Virus record (IMG/VR): IMGVR_UViG_3300036766_000194
Location: 235,876-299,875 of that record
Source: a virus
Strand: one strand, 5' to 3'
DNA length: 64,000 nucleotides
The translations under genes were made by a program, and so were the position numbers. Each line of letters starts with the position of its first letter. The stretch's first letter is position 1. Below the pieces are notes generated by a model. The model was not told the origin of the DNA, searched no databases, and worked only from the letters and a program-made list of their open reading frames with translations. Shown here one piece after another: positions 24,248 through 32,810 of the stretch.

Positions 24248-27200
24248 CTAATTCAAGTTAGACGTTTGGGAGGAAGAACTATCTAGTGTAACTCCCCCCA
24301 ATAACGGATTAATTGAAACCGTGCGCTGAAATACCGAATTAGATGTCAGCGAAGCAGAACCCGCTGATTGAAACGACCCCAGGCAACTTATGCTGCTATT
24401 CAAACTAGCACTAGCAATCCCCGTTGAAGCCACCAAGTTATTCTCTGATACTGTATCTGTTCCATGATTCTCTAATGTCAGAGAGGAAGAACGATTAGCA
24501 ACATAGAATATTCCTGGATCGGTATTTACTCTAACAACTAGGTTATTTCCAGAAACAACCATCTCCGACTGCACCATAACATGTCCCATTCCTCCATCAG
24601 ATAGTGTTAAAGCTCCTCCGGTTATGGTAACGATACATGCTTGCTCATAAGACCCTGCCTGAATATTATCCGTAAAGTTACAGTTCACATATTCAATAGC
24701 GGAAGCAACACCTTTCACAGCAGGATCCACAAAATTATTAAATGTGATTTTGTTAAAAATAACTCGAGTGTTATCAACAAAGAAAGCCGAAGTTGGCCCA
24801 TCTCCAAATCCTGAGTATCCAGTAGCATCAATAACCACATTGTTTTGAGATCCTGTTTGAGCAGAAATCACAAGACGACCTGAATCTTGTATTGTATAGG
24901 CTATGTTTCCAACAGCATAATGCTTTGCGGTTATGATAGTACCATCCCCCAAAGCCACTACAACAAGACTAGTTTTTATAGCAGACATGAGAAAAGGAAC
25001 ACCTGTATCAATAAGTTGAATGTTACAAGGGTGGCGCAATACAGGGGGTAGGGTAGCTAAAGCAGAAGCTACACCTAACTTCGCCGTAGTAACAGTTAAA
25101 CCGTCATTTGTGTCAACTCCACTTACATTGTTTACATACAAAGTAATAGGTGCTTGGGTGGCTAACAGATTATTTCCTAGAACAGTCTTAGGAGTAACAG
25201 GAACAATAGCGTATCCAATGTGAGGGGTGGCTCTATTAAACCCTCTAGAACCTCCTTGAGAAATAAATTGTATAACTTTACGCTTGTCTTTATTGAAAGG
25301 ATCTATGTAATCGTTTGTGTGTAAAGGAACCTCAAAAGTGTGCTCTACATTTTGAAATTTCTTAGCTACATAATTGCTGTCAAAGAAGGAAGAAACGGCT
25401 CCATTTACAAGTGAACTATCCGACCAAGTTATTAGAGAAGGTAATGTCATACAGATAGGAAGTTCCCTATTATAAGGATAGACATCCTGTAATCCTACGA
25501 TCGGGGCTGAACCTGTTCCATTAGTTGTAACCAACCCAAAATCATCTGTATGGAGAAATTCATAATTACGATTTAAGATCCCTTCTCCCTGATAAGGAAT
25601 GTAATTTTCCACAACAGTCAATTGAGTGTTTATAGAGAACGCAGGGAGTATAGCCGCTCCAAAAAAGAATTTTTGAGTAGTCAAATTGGAGGGTCCCGGG
25701 ACGTTAATAATAACCAACCCATTTTGAAACGAAGCACTAGCAATTTGAACCGCAGTAAACAAAATAGGATCTATAGTGTCCTGCACCCAAATTAGTTTAT
25801 TTACATCATCTCCACTCAACCCCTTCAAAACACAATCAGAAGAAGCTAAAACTAGAACGTTATTATTAGAAGAATAGGTGTTAGAAACTACGGTAATTCT
25901 ATTATCCATAGGAAGACTTAAATTAGAGACGTAATTGCCCACTAAAACGGTTTCTTCTATACGAGTAATTCCCTTAACTGGAGCATTAAATAGAAGCTGA
26001 CAGGTTTGATGCGCCAAATAAGTGATCAACACTGTAGAAGACGGGGGAACCGCACCAGAAACAACTACGATAGCATTAGAACTTTTAATGCTACGAGAGA
26101 TAACAGTATACGCATTTCCAGAAACACTATCGGCAGCAGAAACAATGTAAAGACCATCCATACCCGCGTCTAATTGTGTACGGTTCAAAGTAAAAGTTGT
26201 AACGGTAGAACCTGAAACAACTGATTGTACTCCGGTAGAACCAGCCACAGATACAACAATGCGGGTACCAAAAATGGTATTAGAAAACTTATTGTTTATG
26301 GCTGTAACCTTTGTTGCTGTAAGAACAGGTTGATCTGCAAAGGGAGCAAATTCGGATACCCCGAATACAGGAAGAGTTCTTCCTGTTGCTCCATCTATTA
26401 ATTGTCCTCCTTCCACAAATGTAGGAACAATCTTTAAATCTATTCCTGTTCCTGCTGGATACTTAGTTCCTAATGTCACAAATATGGGGTTTGTTCCAGG
26501 ATCAAAACTGGTATTTGTAAGATTAGCTGTGAGGGTGATAAAAACTGTCTTTGTTCCTAATCCTGATACACTAATTTGTCCTGGGAGCAAGAAAGCTGGA
26601 ACATTAGAGCCATTAGTCTGAGACACTAATATTTGAACCTGAGCAGAATCTATAGTAGCTAAAGACTGAGCAGGAAGAGAAATTGAAAAAGCGTCATTTT
26701 GAATCCATGGACGGCCAGAAATTCCAACATTCTTCTGATTTATAGTTATCTGTTTAGTGGTGTAATAAGTACGCTGATCGGAACTAAACCCGTTGGAAAA
26801 TCCATCAAATGATCCTACTGTGTCTGTATTTAAAAGAGCAGTAGAAGACATAGATACATAATATTCCAGTTTTGAACCTAGTGCTAAAGGACTATTACCG
26901 GGAGACTTGCCTCTACCTATAGCACATTGAGTGGCTCCTGAAACAAGATCAGCAAATCCTTGGCTACAAAGTAGAGAGTTATCAAATCCTTCTAAAGCTA
27001 TGGTTTGTCGTGTGTCAATAACATGATCTTGATAGACAATGTCAGCAAATTTAGAATCAAATCTTCCACTATCTTTAGAACTCAAAAGACCAGAATTAGG
27101 AATAGAGGACGAGGGATTACTTGTTCCAAAAATGTTAGATTGCACAGAAAATGGTCCAGAATTCAATTGAAAACATACCGCAACAGGCATAGCATAGGAG

Positions 27201-28186
27201 TATCCATCCATAGTATTTAGAGAGTTGTTTGTATTCCCATCTCCGGAACGCCATAGGCCCGTATCTCCATTTATAGAACCCATGTTGGTAAATTGGTAAA
27301 TAGAAGATTCTACTGGGGTACTGGAAGAACCTCTTCCGTACACAATTTCATCGGTTCTTGCCCCTGGATCCAACCCAAAACGGTACTTTGTAAAATCATA
27401 TCCAAGCCCTATAGATTGACCTCTTATAGCCCACTGAATTTGAGCACGTTCTGTGGTAAATAATCCTTGGAAGGGGTCTATACTATCATCCGGGATCATG
27501 TTTGCTAGAGAAGCATAGTAACATCCATAAGGGAAGAAATATTTTTGATTTACTCCTCCTATTTGTCCCAATGTATCAACAAAATATCCTGCACCAGAAA
27601 CAGGATTAAGAGCAGCATACCAAAATTCCAGATAAAATACATAGATTTGAGCGGGTTTATTTGTAGACCCTTGGGTGTAAAATTGAGGAGGAGGAAGAAA
27701 TACGTTATTGCTTTTTGGGTCATAAACCCCCTTATTTATCCACACCACAGAACTGTCAGTTGTTGAAGCTCCTAAAGTGGTATTAAATGTGGGAAGTGTC
27801 AACCCGGTGGTTCCTGTAGTGGTTACTCTATAGACAAATCCCCCCGAAGTTATCTGACTTCCTAGATTGAAGGTTGTACTTGCTTTCCATATACTAGGAG
27901 CATTGTTTCCCGCAATAGTTACCACTTCTCCATTAAAGAGAACATCAAAAGTTGGGAGGGTAAAGATGTTGGATATGTTATTCTTGAATACAAATGGACT
28001 CCAAGACAATACTCCAGAAGTTGTTTGGCTTTCTAGTAAACGTTGTCTTTTAGAATCTTGTAAGTCCTGAATCAGGTTTACGTCGGCATCGGAAATTTGA
28101 CGATCATGTTGTCCTACAACAGTTACCAATGACTTCTTAGCAGGATCCAAAGTACGACTTATTGAAGTGGGATACAATTTAGGCAT
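24248..28186 (-). CDS. Large tail-fibre or baseplate protein with beta-helix-like C-terminus (1312 aa)
   Basis: The first gene of the leftward block starting at 28186. The N-terminus (LDPAKKSLVTVVGQHDRQISDADVN) is of a type found in phage virion proteins that anchor to the baseplate. Residues about 95-155 carry the W...GxxI module (APSIWKASTTFNLGSQI ... VVWINKG) shared with the J-like protein. The middle has KDSGRFDSKFADIVYQDHVID. The last 300 residues have repeated short strands (NVVIDATGYSGFGDG, IEYVNCNFTD, SLTLENHGTD) resembling a right-handed beta helix, as in tailspikes. It is likely an adsorption or anchoring protein; enzyme activity is not indicated. AAGAGA lies 3-8 bases upstream of the ATG. 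Confidence 0.6.
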   Translation of the reverse strand: MPKLYPTSISRTLDPAKKSLVTVVGQHDRQISDADVNLIQDLQDSKRQRLLESQTTSGVLSWSPFVFKNNISNIFTLPTFDVLFNGEVVTIAGNNAPSIWKASTTFNLGSQITSGGFVYRVTTTGTTGLTLPTFNTTLGASTTDSSVVWINKGVYDPKSNNVFLPPPQFYTQGSTNKPAQIYVFYLEFWYAALNPVSGAGYFVDTLGQIGGVNQKYFFPYGCYYASLANMIPDDSIDPFQGLFTTERAQIQWAIRGQSIGLGYDFTKYRFGLDPGARTDEIVYGRGSSSTPVESSIYQFTNMGSINGDTGLWRSGDGNTNNSLNTMDGYSYAMPVAVCFQLNSGPFSVQSNIFGTSNPSSSIPNSGLLSSKDSGRFDSKFADIVYQDHVIDTRQTIALEGFDNSLLCSQGFADLVSGATQCAIGRGKSPGNSPLALGSKLEYYVSMSSTALLNTDTVGSFDGFSNGFSSDQRTYYTTKQITINQKNVGISGRPWIQNDAFSISLPAQSLATIDSAQVQILVSQTNGSNVPAFLLPGQISVSGLGTKTVFITLTANLTNTSFDPGTNPIFVTLGTKYPAGTGIDLKIVPTFVEGGQLIDGATGRTLPVFGVSEFAPFADQPVLTATKVTAINNKFSNTIFGTRIVVSVAGSTGVQSVVSGSTVTTFTLNRTQLDAGMDGLYIVSAADSVSGNAYTVISRSIKSSNAIVVVSGAVPPSSTVLITYLAHQTCQLLFNAPVKGITRIEETVLVGNYVSNLSLPMDNRITVVSNTYSSNNNVLVLASSDCVLKGLSGDDVNKLIWVQDTIDPILFTAVQIASASFQNGLVIINVPGPSNLTTQKFFFGAAILPAFSINTQLTVVENYIPYQGEGILNRNYEFLHTDDFGLVTTNGTGSAPIVGLQDVYPYNRELPICMTLPSLITWSDSSLVNGAVSSFFDSNYVAKKFQNVEHTFEVPLHTNDYIDPFNKDKRKVIQFISQGGSRGFNRATPHIGYAIVPVTPKTVLGNNLLATQAPITLYVNNVSGVDTNDGLTVTTAKLGVASALATLPPVLRHPCNIQLIDTGVPFLMSAIKTSLVVVALGDGTIITAKHYAVGNIAYTIQDSGRLVISAQTGSQNNVVIDATGYSGFGDGPTSAFFVDNTRVIFNKITFNNFVDPAVKGVASAIEYVNCNFTDNIQAGSYEQACIVTITGGALTLSDGGMGHVMVQSEMVVSGNNLVVRVNTDPGIFYVANRSSSLTLENHGTDTVSENNLVASTGIASASLNSSISCLGSFQSAGSASLTSNSVFQRTVSINPLLGGVTLDSSSSQTSNLN

Positions 28187-28341
28187 GGTGTCTCTTAGCG
28201 CATTCCCTCTATACTGTGTTCAGAAATATGTTTAACATACTACAGAAAGTCATTTGTCCTCTTTAAGAGGATGAAAGTTTTTAACTATGAAGTTCTAAAG
28301 GTAGAAGGCTACAAAGGGATTACCCGTAATGGGGAGGATAC

Positions 28342-28758
28342 ATGGCAACAACTGCTGCTGTAACAAATCAGTTCAAGCAAGACATACTAAACGGAGTTCA
28401 CCAACCGGGCGACACCTACAAGGTGGCTCTCTACACGAGTGCGGGCGCAACTCTGAACAACTCCACCACGGCTTACACCGCCACGGGTGAAATCACGGGG
28501 ACGGGATACACAGCGGGTGGGGTAGCTATGGCTGGATTCACCGTGAGCATCTCCACCAACACAGCTTACATTGACTGGTCTACTGATCCTTCCTGGGCGA
28601 GTTCCACAATAACAGCGGATACGGCTCTCATCTATAACAGCACCCGCACCAATAAAGCCATTGCTGTTTTGACGTTCTCTTCTACCTCGTCCACGGCGGG
28701 GACATGGACATTGGTATTGCCCGCTCCGGGCGCAACAGCAACCGTTACCTTGGCATAA
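28342..28758 (+). CDS. Small phage structural protein (138 aa)
   Basis: This 138-residue, Thr/Ala-rich protein opens TNQFKQDILNGVHQPGDTYK and continues KVALYTSAGATL and GEITGTGYTAGG, a combination I recognise from a widespread family of small phage virion proteins found near tail-fibre or decoration genes. It has no Cys and no Trp-rich tip, and is predicted all beta. GGGGAGG precedes the ATG by about six bases. It starts a three-gene plus-strand island within the minus-strand tail region. It may be a fibre cap or decoration subunit; the location is unproven. Confidence 0.6.
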   Translation: MATTAAVTNQFKQDILNGVHQPGDTYKVALYTSAGATLNNSTTAYTATGEITGTGYTAGGVAMAGFTVSISTNTAYIDWSTDPSWASSTITADTALIYNSTRTNKAIAVLTFSSTSSTAGTWTLVLPAPGATATVTLA

Positions 28759-28762
28759 TCCT

Positions 28763-28779
28763 CCTCCGCCTATAGGAGG
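28763..28779 (+). promoter_or_regulatory. Hairpin covering the ribosome-binding site of the 28785 gene
   Basis: CCTCC at 28763-28767 can pair with GGAGG at 28775-28779 across a seven-base loop. GGAGG is the ribosome-binding site of the GTG start at 28785. The hairpin could keep that gene off until ribosomes finishing the upstream gene, whose stop lies four bases before the stem, open it. No poly-U tail follows, so a terminator is unlikely. Confidence 0.4.
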
Positions 28780-28784
28780 GCATA

Positions 28785-31001
28785 GTGGCAATCGCACTCG
28801 TACAATCTAAGGCTGGTGGGAGTAGTAGTGATGTACCAAACTCTACAACTTCAACTGCTGTGGGATATACTTCTAACACAACAGCGGGGGACCTTCTTGT
28901 ATTGGTAGCTATAGCTGCTGCTGATGGCACGAATTGTAGTATAAGTACTCCTGTTACCAGCGGATTTACTTGGACATTAGCGTCTAGCTCAACATTCTCA
29001 GACTCTACCTTACCCCAAAGAGGTAGAGTTTCAACTTACTACATAGCAAATGCCTCAGCTATGTCTAGTGCTACAACCACAACCGTGGCGGCTAGTACTA
29101 CGGGAATAGCTGCGACCTTTATTGATGTAGCTTTCACTCTATATGAGTTTTCTGGTGTTGCTATCCCTCAAATCGCAACCTTCAGCTATGTTCAAGGAGG
29201 AGCTACTTCTACAGCATACCCCACGACGACAACAACCTATACTTTTGCTAGTTCCGTTACTAGTGGAAACACGATCCTTGTTGGTATATGCGTTTTTGAT
29301 CAAGCAATTTCAACAATCACAGATAATCATTCCAATACTTATAACCTAGTCACGTCTATTGTCAACGGGGGGTTTACAGAATACTTTTATTATGCTAATG
29401 TTGGGACAACAGCCAGTACCACTATAACGGTTACAATGACTGGTTCGGTGACTAATTGCTGGGCAGGTATGAACTGTCATGAAGTCTCTGGATTAGCTAC
29501 CAGTCCTGTGAATGTATCTAATAAAAGTACAGGGTCTGTTTCTGGGGGTTCTTTTAGTACAGGTAGCGTTACCACAACAAATGCCAATGATATTATCTTC
29601 AGTCATGCTGCTACTTACGCTTCTACCAAACCTGCTTCGTATACCGCAGGCACGGATGTTATTTTCTCGGGAGCGGGAGCAACACAGGAAACAAAGTCTT
29701 GTTATTTACAGGTTAGTTCAACAGGAGTTTATAATCCTACTTGGACATCTACAGGGGCTTCTTACTTAGGCGTTACAGTTGCTTTACAGCTAGCAACTTT
29801 GACTAGTGCTGTTGATGTTTCTTCAACGGGTTCCAACAGCACAGCAACCCCCACAACTATAGGAGCAGGTTCCTTAACAACAACTGCTTCTGATTTAATT
29901 TTAGTGGGTATGACAGCAGAGTCTACTGCAGGCACAGCTGGTTCGGGGTATACGTTAGGTGTTTCTCAACCCCTAGATGTAGGAAGAACACAATATATTC
30001 TAAATCAAGCTGCTGGATCTATTGCTACAGCCTTCGGTAATACGGCAGCATATTGGGCTGCTAACGCGGTAGCGTTTAAATCAGGTGCAGTTAGCGGGAA
30101 CGCTTCTCCCTCTGGAGTCTCCATGACTTCAGTCCAGAATGCTCCTACCGTTAGTGTCAGCGTTAACGCTTCGCCTTCTGGTGTCTCTATGACATCGGTA
30201 GAAAACGCTCCTACCATATTAGGTATCAACAATGTTTCTCCCTCCGGGGTGAGTGCGACATCGGCGCAAAATGCGCCTACTCCCGCTGGTGCTGGGAACG
30301 CTTCTCCCTCTGGAGTAGCCATGACATCGGCAATTGGAACTGCCATAGTAGCTTCTCAAGGAAATGCGGCGGCTCTTTTTAATGGAGTAAATGTTCTATC
30401 TTCTGTAGGTACTTCTATTCCCACAGGAACTGCTAACGCATTTCCAAATGGGGTTAGTCTAGCTTCTTCTACAGGGACAGTTACTCTAAGTGTGTCGGTA
30501 CCCAGCTACCCATATGAATATCTACACCAATATATACGAGCTTCTACATTAATTCAACCTTTTGATAATGAGAGTTTCTTTCATCCTACAACTACTGGGC
30601 ATACAGGATTCGCTTTTGATGGAATTCACTATACGAGCGGGGTTAAGGGTAATGTGTATGCTTCTTGGTACTCCGAACCTTTTAGTTCCTACCGAGGGTC
30701 TACCCAGAATTTTCCTACTTCTGCTATAGTTCTTCTTTCAGACGTAGCTCTGACTATCATGGATGAAACAGCTCCAAATCTTCCTCTTTGGATGCAGTTC
30801 TTAATTCAAGATAACTTTATGATGGGAAACAACATAACAAGTGGTTTAATAGGGTTTACCCCAACTTACTTGACATATTCTAATGGAGTTCTGTCCGTGA
30901 TTGCTATCCCGGATTCAGGGTCTACAATGACCACTAATTTGGTGATAACTTTTGACTTTGTAACGGATTCAGGATATGCCTATTTATCAGTAACACCTTA
31001 A
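28785..31001 (+). CDS. Repeat-rich tail surface protein (738 aa)
   Basis: GTG start with a strong AGGAGG ribosome-binding site. The first 350 residues contain two copies of a beta module also found in the proteins at 12795 and 32810; signatures are TNANDIIFSHAA and SSTGVYNPTWTSTGASYL. Residues about 440-560 are a Pro/Ser/Gly linker of short repeats (NASPSGVSMTSVQNAP and variants, about five copies). The C-terminal 170 residues (YPYEYLHQYIRASTLIQPF, then HTGFAFDGIHYTSG) form a distinct globular domain. The layout (anchor modules, flexible linker, terminal domain) suits a receptor-binding or display protein. No enzymatic motif is visible. Confidence 0.6.
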   Translation: MAIALVQSKAGGSSSDVPNSTTSTAVGYTSNTTAGDLLVLVAIAAADGTNCSISTPVTSGFTWTLASSSTFSDSTLPQRGRVSTYYIANASAMSSATTTTVAASTTGIAATFIDVAFTLYEFSGVAIPQIATFSYVQGGATSTAYPTTTTTYTFASSVTSGNTILVGICVFDQAISTITDNHSNTYNLVTSIVNGGFTEYFYYANVGTTASTTITVTMTGSVTNCWAGMNCHEVSGLATSPVNVSNKSTGSVSGGSFSTGSVTTTNANDIIFSHAATYASTKPASYTAGTDVIFSGAGATQETKSCYLQVSSTGVYNPTWTSTGASYLGVTVALQLATLTSAVDVSSTGSNSTATPTTIGAGSLTTTASDLILVGMTAESTAGTAGSGYTLGVSQPLDVGRTQYILNQAAGSIATAFGNTAAYWAANAVAFKSGAVSGNASPSGVSMTSVQNAPTVSVSVNASPSGVSMTSVENAPTILGINNVSPSGVSATSAQNAPTPAGAGNASPSGVAMTSAIGTAIVASQGNAAALFNGVNVLSSVGTSIPTGTANAFPNGVSLASSTGTVTLSVSVPSYPYEYLHQYIRASTLIQPFDNESFFHPTTTGHTGFAFDGIHYTSGVKGNVYASWYSEPFSSYRGSTQNFPTSAIVLLSDVALTIMDETAPNLPLWMQFLIQDNFMMGNNITSGLIGFTPTYLTYSNGVLSVIAIPDSGSTMTTNLVITFDFVTDSGYAYLSVTP

Positions 31002-31011
31002 AGGAGAAACT

Positions 31012-31431
31012 ATGAACTACGATCAGAATGATTTACACAGCGTTGCTCTTTGCGTTTGGAAAGAAGCTAGAGGAGAAGGTAATGACGGTATGCGAGCGGT
31101 CATGCATGTTATCGTTAACCGTGTCGGACATCCGGGTTTTGCTCATGATTTACACAGAGTTGTGTACGGGAAGAATCAGTTTACCAGCATGAGTGTTCCG
31201 AGCGATCCAGAATTTAATCTACAGCCCAAAGATGGGGATATTCAATTTGCTTACTGTCAGGGATTAATTGAACCTGTATTAAATGGTTCCGACTCTGACC
31301 TTACAAACGGCGCTCACTATTATGCCAACTTGAAGTATTCAACAAGTGGTTGGTTCTTTAATCACATAGTGAAAGACACCGTTAATCATCCTCTAACCGT
31401 GACTATAGGTCATCAAAATTTCTATGTCTAA
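31012..31431 (+). CDS. SleB-like cell wall hydrolase (endolysin candidate)
   Basis: This 139-residue protein matches the cell-wall hydrolase family of SleB/CwlJ. The catalytic Glu lies in VWKEARGEG (E18), followed by VIVNRVGHPGFAHDL and a KNQFTSM segment, all typical of that fold. The family cleaves peptidoglycan glycan strands as lytic transglycosylases or related activities. There is no signal peptide, so export needs a holin or it acts within the tail. AAAGGAG precedes the ATG. It is the last gene of the plus-strand island, and its end overlaps the convergent gene by four bases. It is a good candidate for the lysis endolysin. Confidence 0.85.
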   Translation: MNYDQNDLHSVALCVWKEARGEGNDGMRAVMHVIVNRVGHPGFAHDLHRVVYGKNQFTSMSVPSDPEFNLQPKDGDIQFAYCQGLIEPVLNGSDSDLTNGAHYYANLKYSTSGWFFNHIVKDTVNHPLTVTIGHQNFYV

Positions 31432-31706
31432 ATAGGAACTATGTCTGGGACGCGTGAGGGTTCTCCCGGATCGGGTTCTATAGAAATAGCAACATTCTGG
31501 GGATTAAGAGTATCCATCTTAACTTTCCCGAGTTGACTAAAGTCAATCTTGGGAGCGTTTTTTATGCGGTTCCACAATTCAGAACCCGCTAGAAGTTCAT
31601 CTGTATCCAAACCTTTACCACAATGAGCCTGGAACACAAATAGAAGATATTCGTAAAGTTTCTCAGGTAACAATATAATTCTAACATCTTGTTCTGTAGA
31701 AGCCAT
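31428..31706 (-). CDS. Hypothetical protein (92 aa)
   Basis: The 92-residue soluble protein starts MASTEQDVRIILLPEKLYEY, has a helical N-terminal half and a Pro/Asp/Glu-rich tail (ISIEPDPGEPSRVPDIVP). It sits five bases downstream of the RlpA-like gene on the same strand and converges with the SleB-like gene. The position suggests a lysis-region accessory protein. It has no membrane segment, so it is not a holin. No family is recognised. Confidence 0.55.
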   Translation of the reverse strand: MASTEQDVRIILLPEKLYEYLLFVFQAHCGKGLDTDELLAGSELWNRIKNAPKIDFSQLGKVKMDTLNPQNVAISIEPDPGEPSRVPDIVPI

Positions 31707-31711
31707 GTTTA

Positions 31712-32170
31712 TTAAATACTCCCAAACTCAACCAAATTATTATTTAACTCAGCTTGTTCTGTTTCGACTCGATAAATGGGCTGTATGAGGACCTTAGTAG
31801 TTCCTGTTATTAAGAAATCTAGTTGACTGGCGGCTGCTTCAGAAAGGTCAATGATACGATTTAATCTAGAGGAAGGTCCCCGGTCTGTCACCGTAACTAT
31901 AATTTCTTTACCATTATCTAGATTTTTAACTCTCACCTTAGTTCCAAAGGGTAAAAACCAACAAGCCGCCGTCAGTTGATGACGATCAAACCGTTCCCCG
32001 TTTGCCATTTTTCTACCCTGATGATGTTTTCCGTACCATGACGCAGTTCCGACATATCGTGCTTTTACCGGAGTTATATTTTGCGCCTTATGTTTGTGAG
32101 TTGCCGCAGACATTAGTGATGTCCACAACAGACCTACCGTAAGCAGTGTCGCTTGAAGTTTTATCTGCAT
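31712..32170 (-). CDS. RlpA-like secreted double-psi beta-barrel protein
   Basis: A signal peptide (MQIKLQATLLTVGLLWTSLMSAA, here residues 1 to about 22) precedes a double-psi beta-barrel of the RlpA family. The signatures are YVGTASWYGKHHQGRKMANG (40-59), FDRHQLTAAC, LPFGTKVRVKN, and VTVTDRGPSSRLNRIIDLS with the conserved Asp (D96). Bacterial RlpA cleaves naked glycan strands at the septum. A phage version could weaken the wall during lysis from the periplasm. AAGGAG lies six bases before the ATG. It forms a short operon with the 92-residue gene below it. Confidence 0.85.
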   Translation of the reverse strand: MQIKLQATLLTVGLLWTSLMSAATHKHKAQNITPVKARYVGTASWYGKHHQGRKMANGERFDRHQLTAACWFLPFGTKVRVKNLDNGKEIIVTVTDRGPSSRLNRIIDLSEAAASQLDFLITGTTKVLIQPIYRVETEQAELNNNLVEFGSI

Positions 32171-32246
32171 GTGTTTCTCCTTAGTTTGTAGTTTTCTCCC
32201 AAAGTTTGGGGCTTACTTCCTATTGTTTCCCTCCTATAAAACACGA

Positions 32247-32286
32247 AAGGCGCTAGACCCTTTAACTTACTGGATCTAATCGCCTT
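32247..32286 (-). terminator. Probable terminator hairpin after the 32333 gene
   Basis: Inverted repeats AAGGCG (32247-32252) and CGCCTT (32281-32286), with inner TAGA/TCTA pairing, can form a hairpin. On the minus strand it is followed by GTGTTTT. It lies in the 162-base gap between the gene ending at 32333 and the RlpA-like gene, where a transcription break is plausible. The inner stem has mismatches and the T run is short. Confidence 0.35.
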
Positions 32287-32332
32287 ATCGTTCAAGACTG
32301 TAAACTACTACCTTATATCCTATAGTAGGTTT

Positions 32333-32563
32333 TTACTCTGCGGTAGGTGCTGGGTCCTCAACAGGTGTAACAGGTTGAATCTCTATGAATGAATGTAGAT
32401 CTTGTGAAATGCCATATTTGCTAGGATCCAATCCATGTTGCTTTAGAACCTGAAGTAAATAAGATCTAACATTTTCATTCGCCTGTTCACGAGCAATAAG
32501 CAAATTGCGCAAAATATCGGTTTCATAGGACTGCAAGAACTGTAATACGGATGTCGTTGACAT
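32333..32563 (-). CDS. Hypothetical protein (76 aa)
   Basis: The protein is a small helical polypeptide (VLQFLQSYETDILRNLLIAR, then a second helix) with a Pro/Glu tail. A GGAGGAATAAATG start context gives good support. It lies 25 bases below the 73-residue gene in the same direction, at the end of a leftward unit of tail proteins; a hairpin follows. It might be a small tail accessory or an assembly factor. No family is recognised. Confidence 0.55.
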   Translation of the reverse strand: MSTTSVLQFLQSYETDILRNLLIAREQANENVRSYLLQVLKQHGLDPSKYGISQDLHSFIEIQPVTPVEDPAPTAE

Positions 32564-32588
32564 TTATTCCTCCATAGTTCTAATACTG

Positions 32589-32810
32589 TTACAATGTTAT
32601 GGTTGATGGAAACTGACCAGACAAATCTTCTGGCTGCGGAGGTAACTGCGCGAGCATCAACCCCGCCACGAAAACCACTTTCTCAGCATCCGTCATACTG
32701 GCTGCGGCACTCGCCCAGAAACTGACGGTGACCGCTACCCCATCTACGGTTCCTTTTACAGTCACTTGATCGTCCAGTTTGGTTATGGATTCCTGTGTGT
32801 ATGTATGCAT
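32589..32810 (-). CDS. Hypothetical protein (73 aa)
   Basis: A 73-residue protein that begins MHTYTQESITKLDDQVTVKG and ends LPPQPEDLSGQFPSTITL. The N-terminal half looks like a short beta hairpin (VTVKGTVDGVAVTVSFWASA), and the centre is a helix (MTDAEKVVFVAGLMLAQL). Its start codon overlaps the stop of the upstream 570-residue gene by one base, so it is probably translated by coupling. Unknown function; likely a small virion-associated protein. Confidence 0.55.
   Translation of the reverse strand: MHTYTQESITKLDDQVTVKGTVDGVAVTVSFWASAAASMTDAEKVVFVAGLMLAQLPPQPEDLSGQFPSTITL

Noticed and set aside
28387-28797. 136-codon minus-strand Gly/Arg/Cys-rich frame.
   Set aside because: It is the shadow of the Thr/Ala-rich structural gene on the plus strand.
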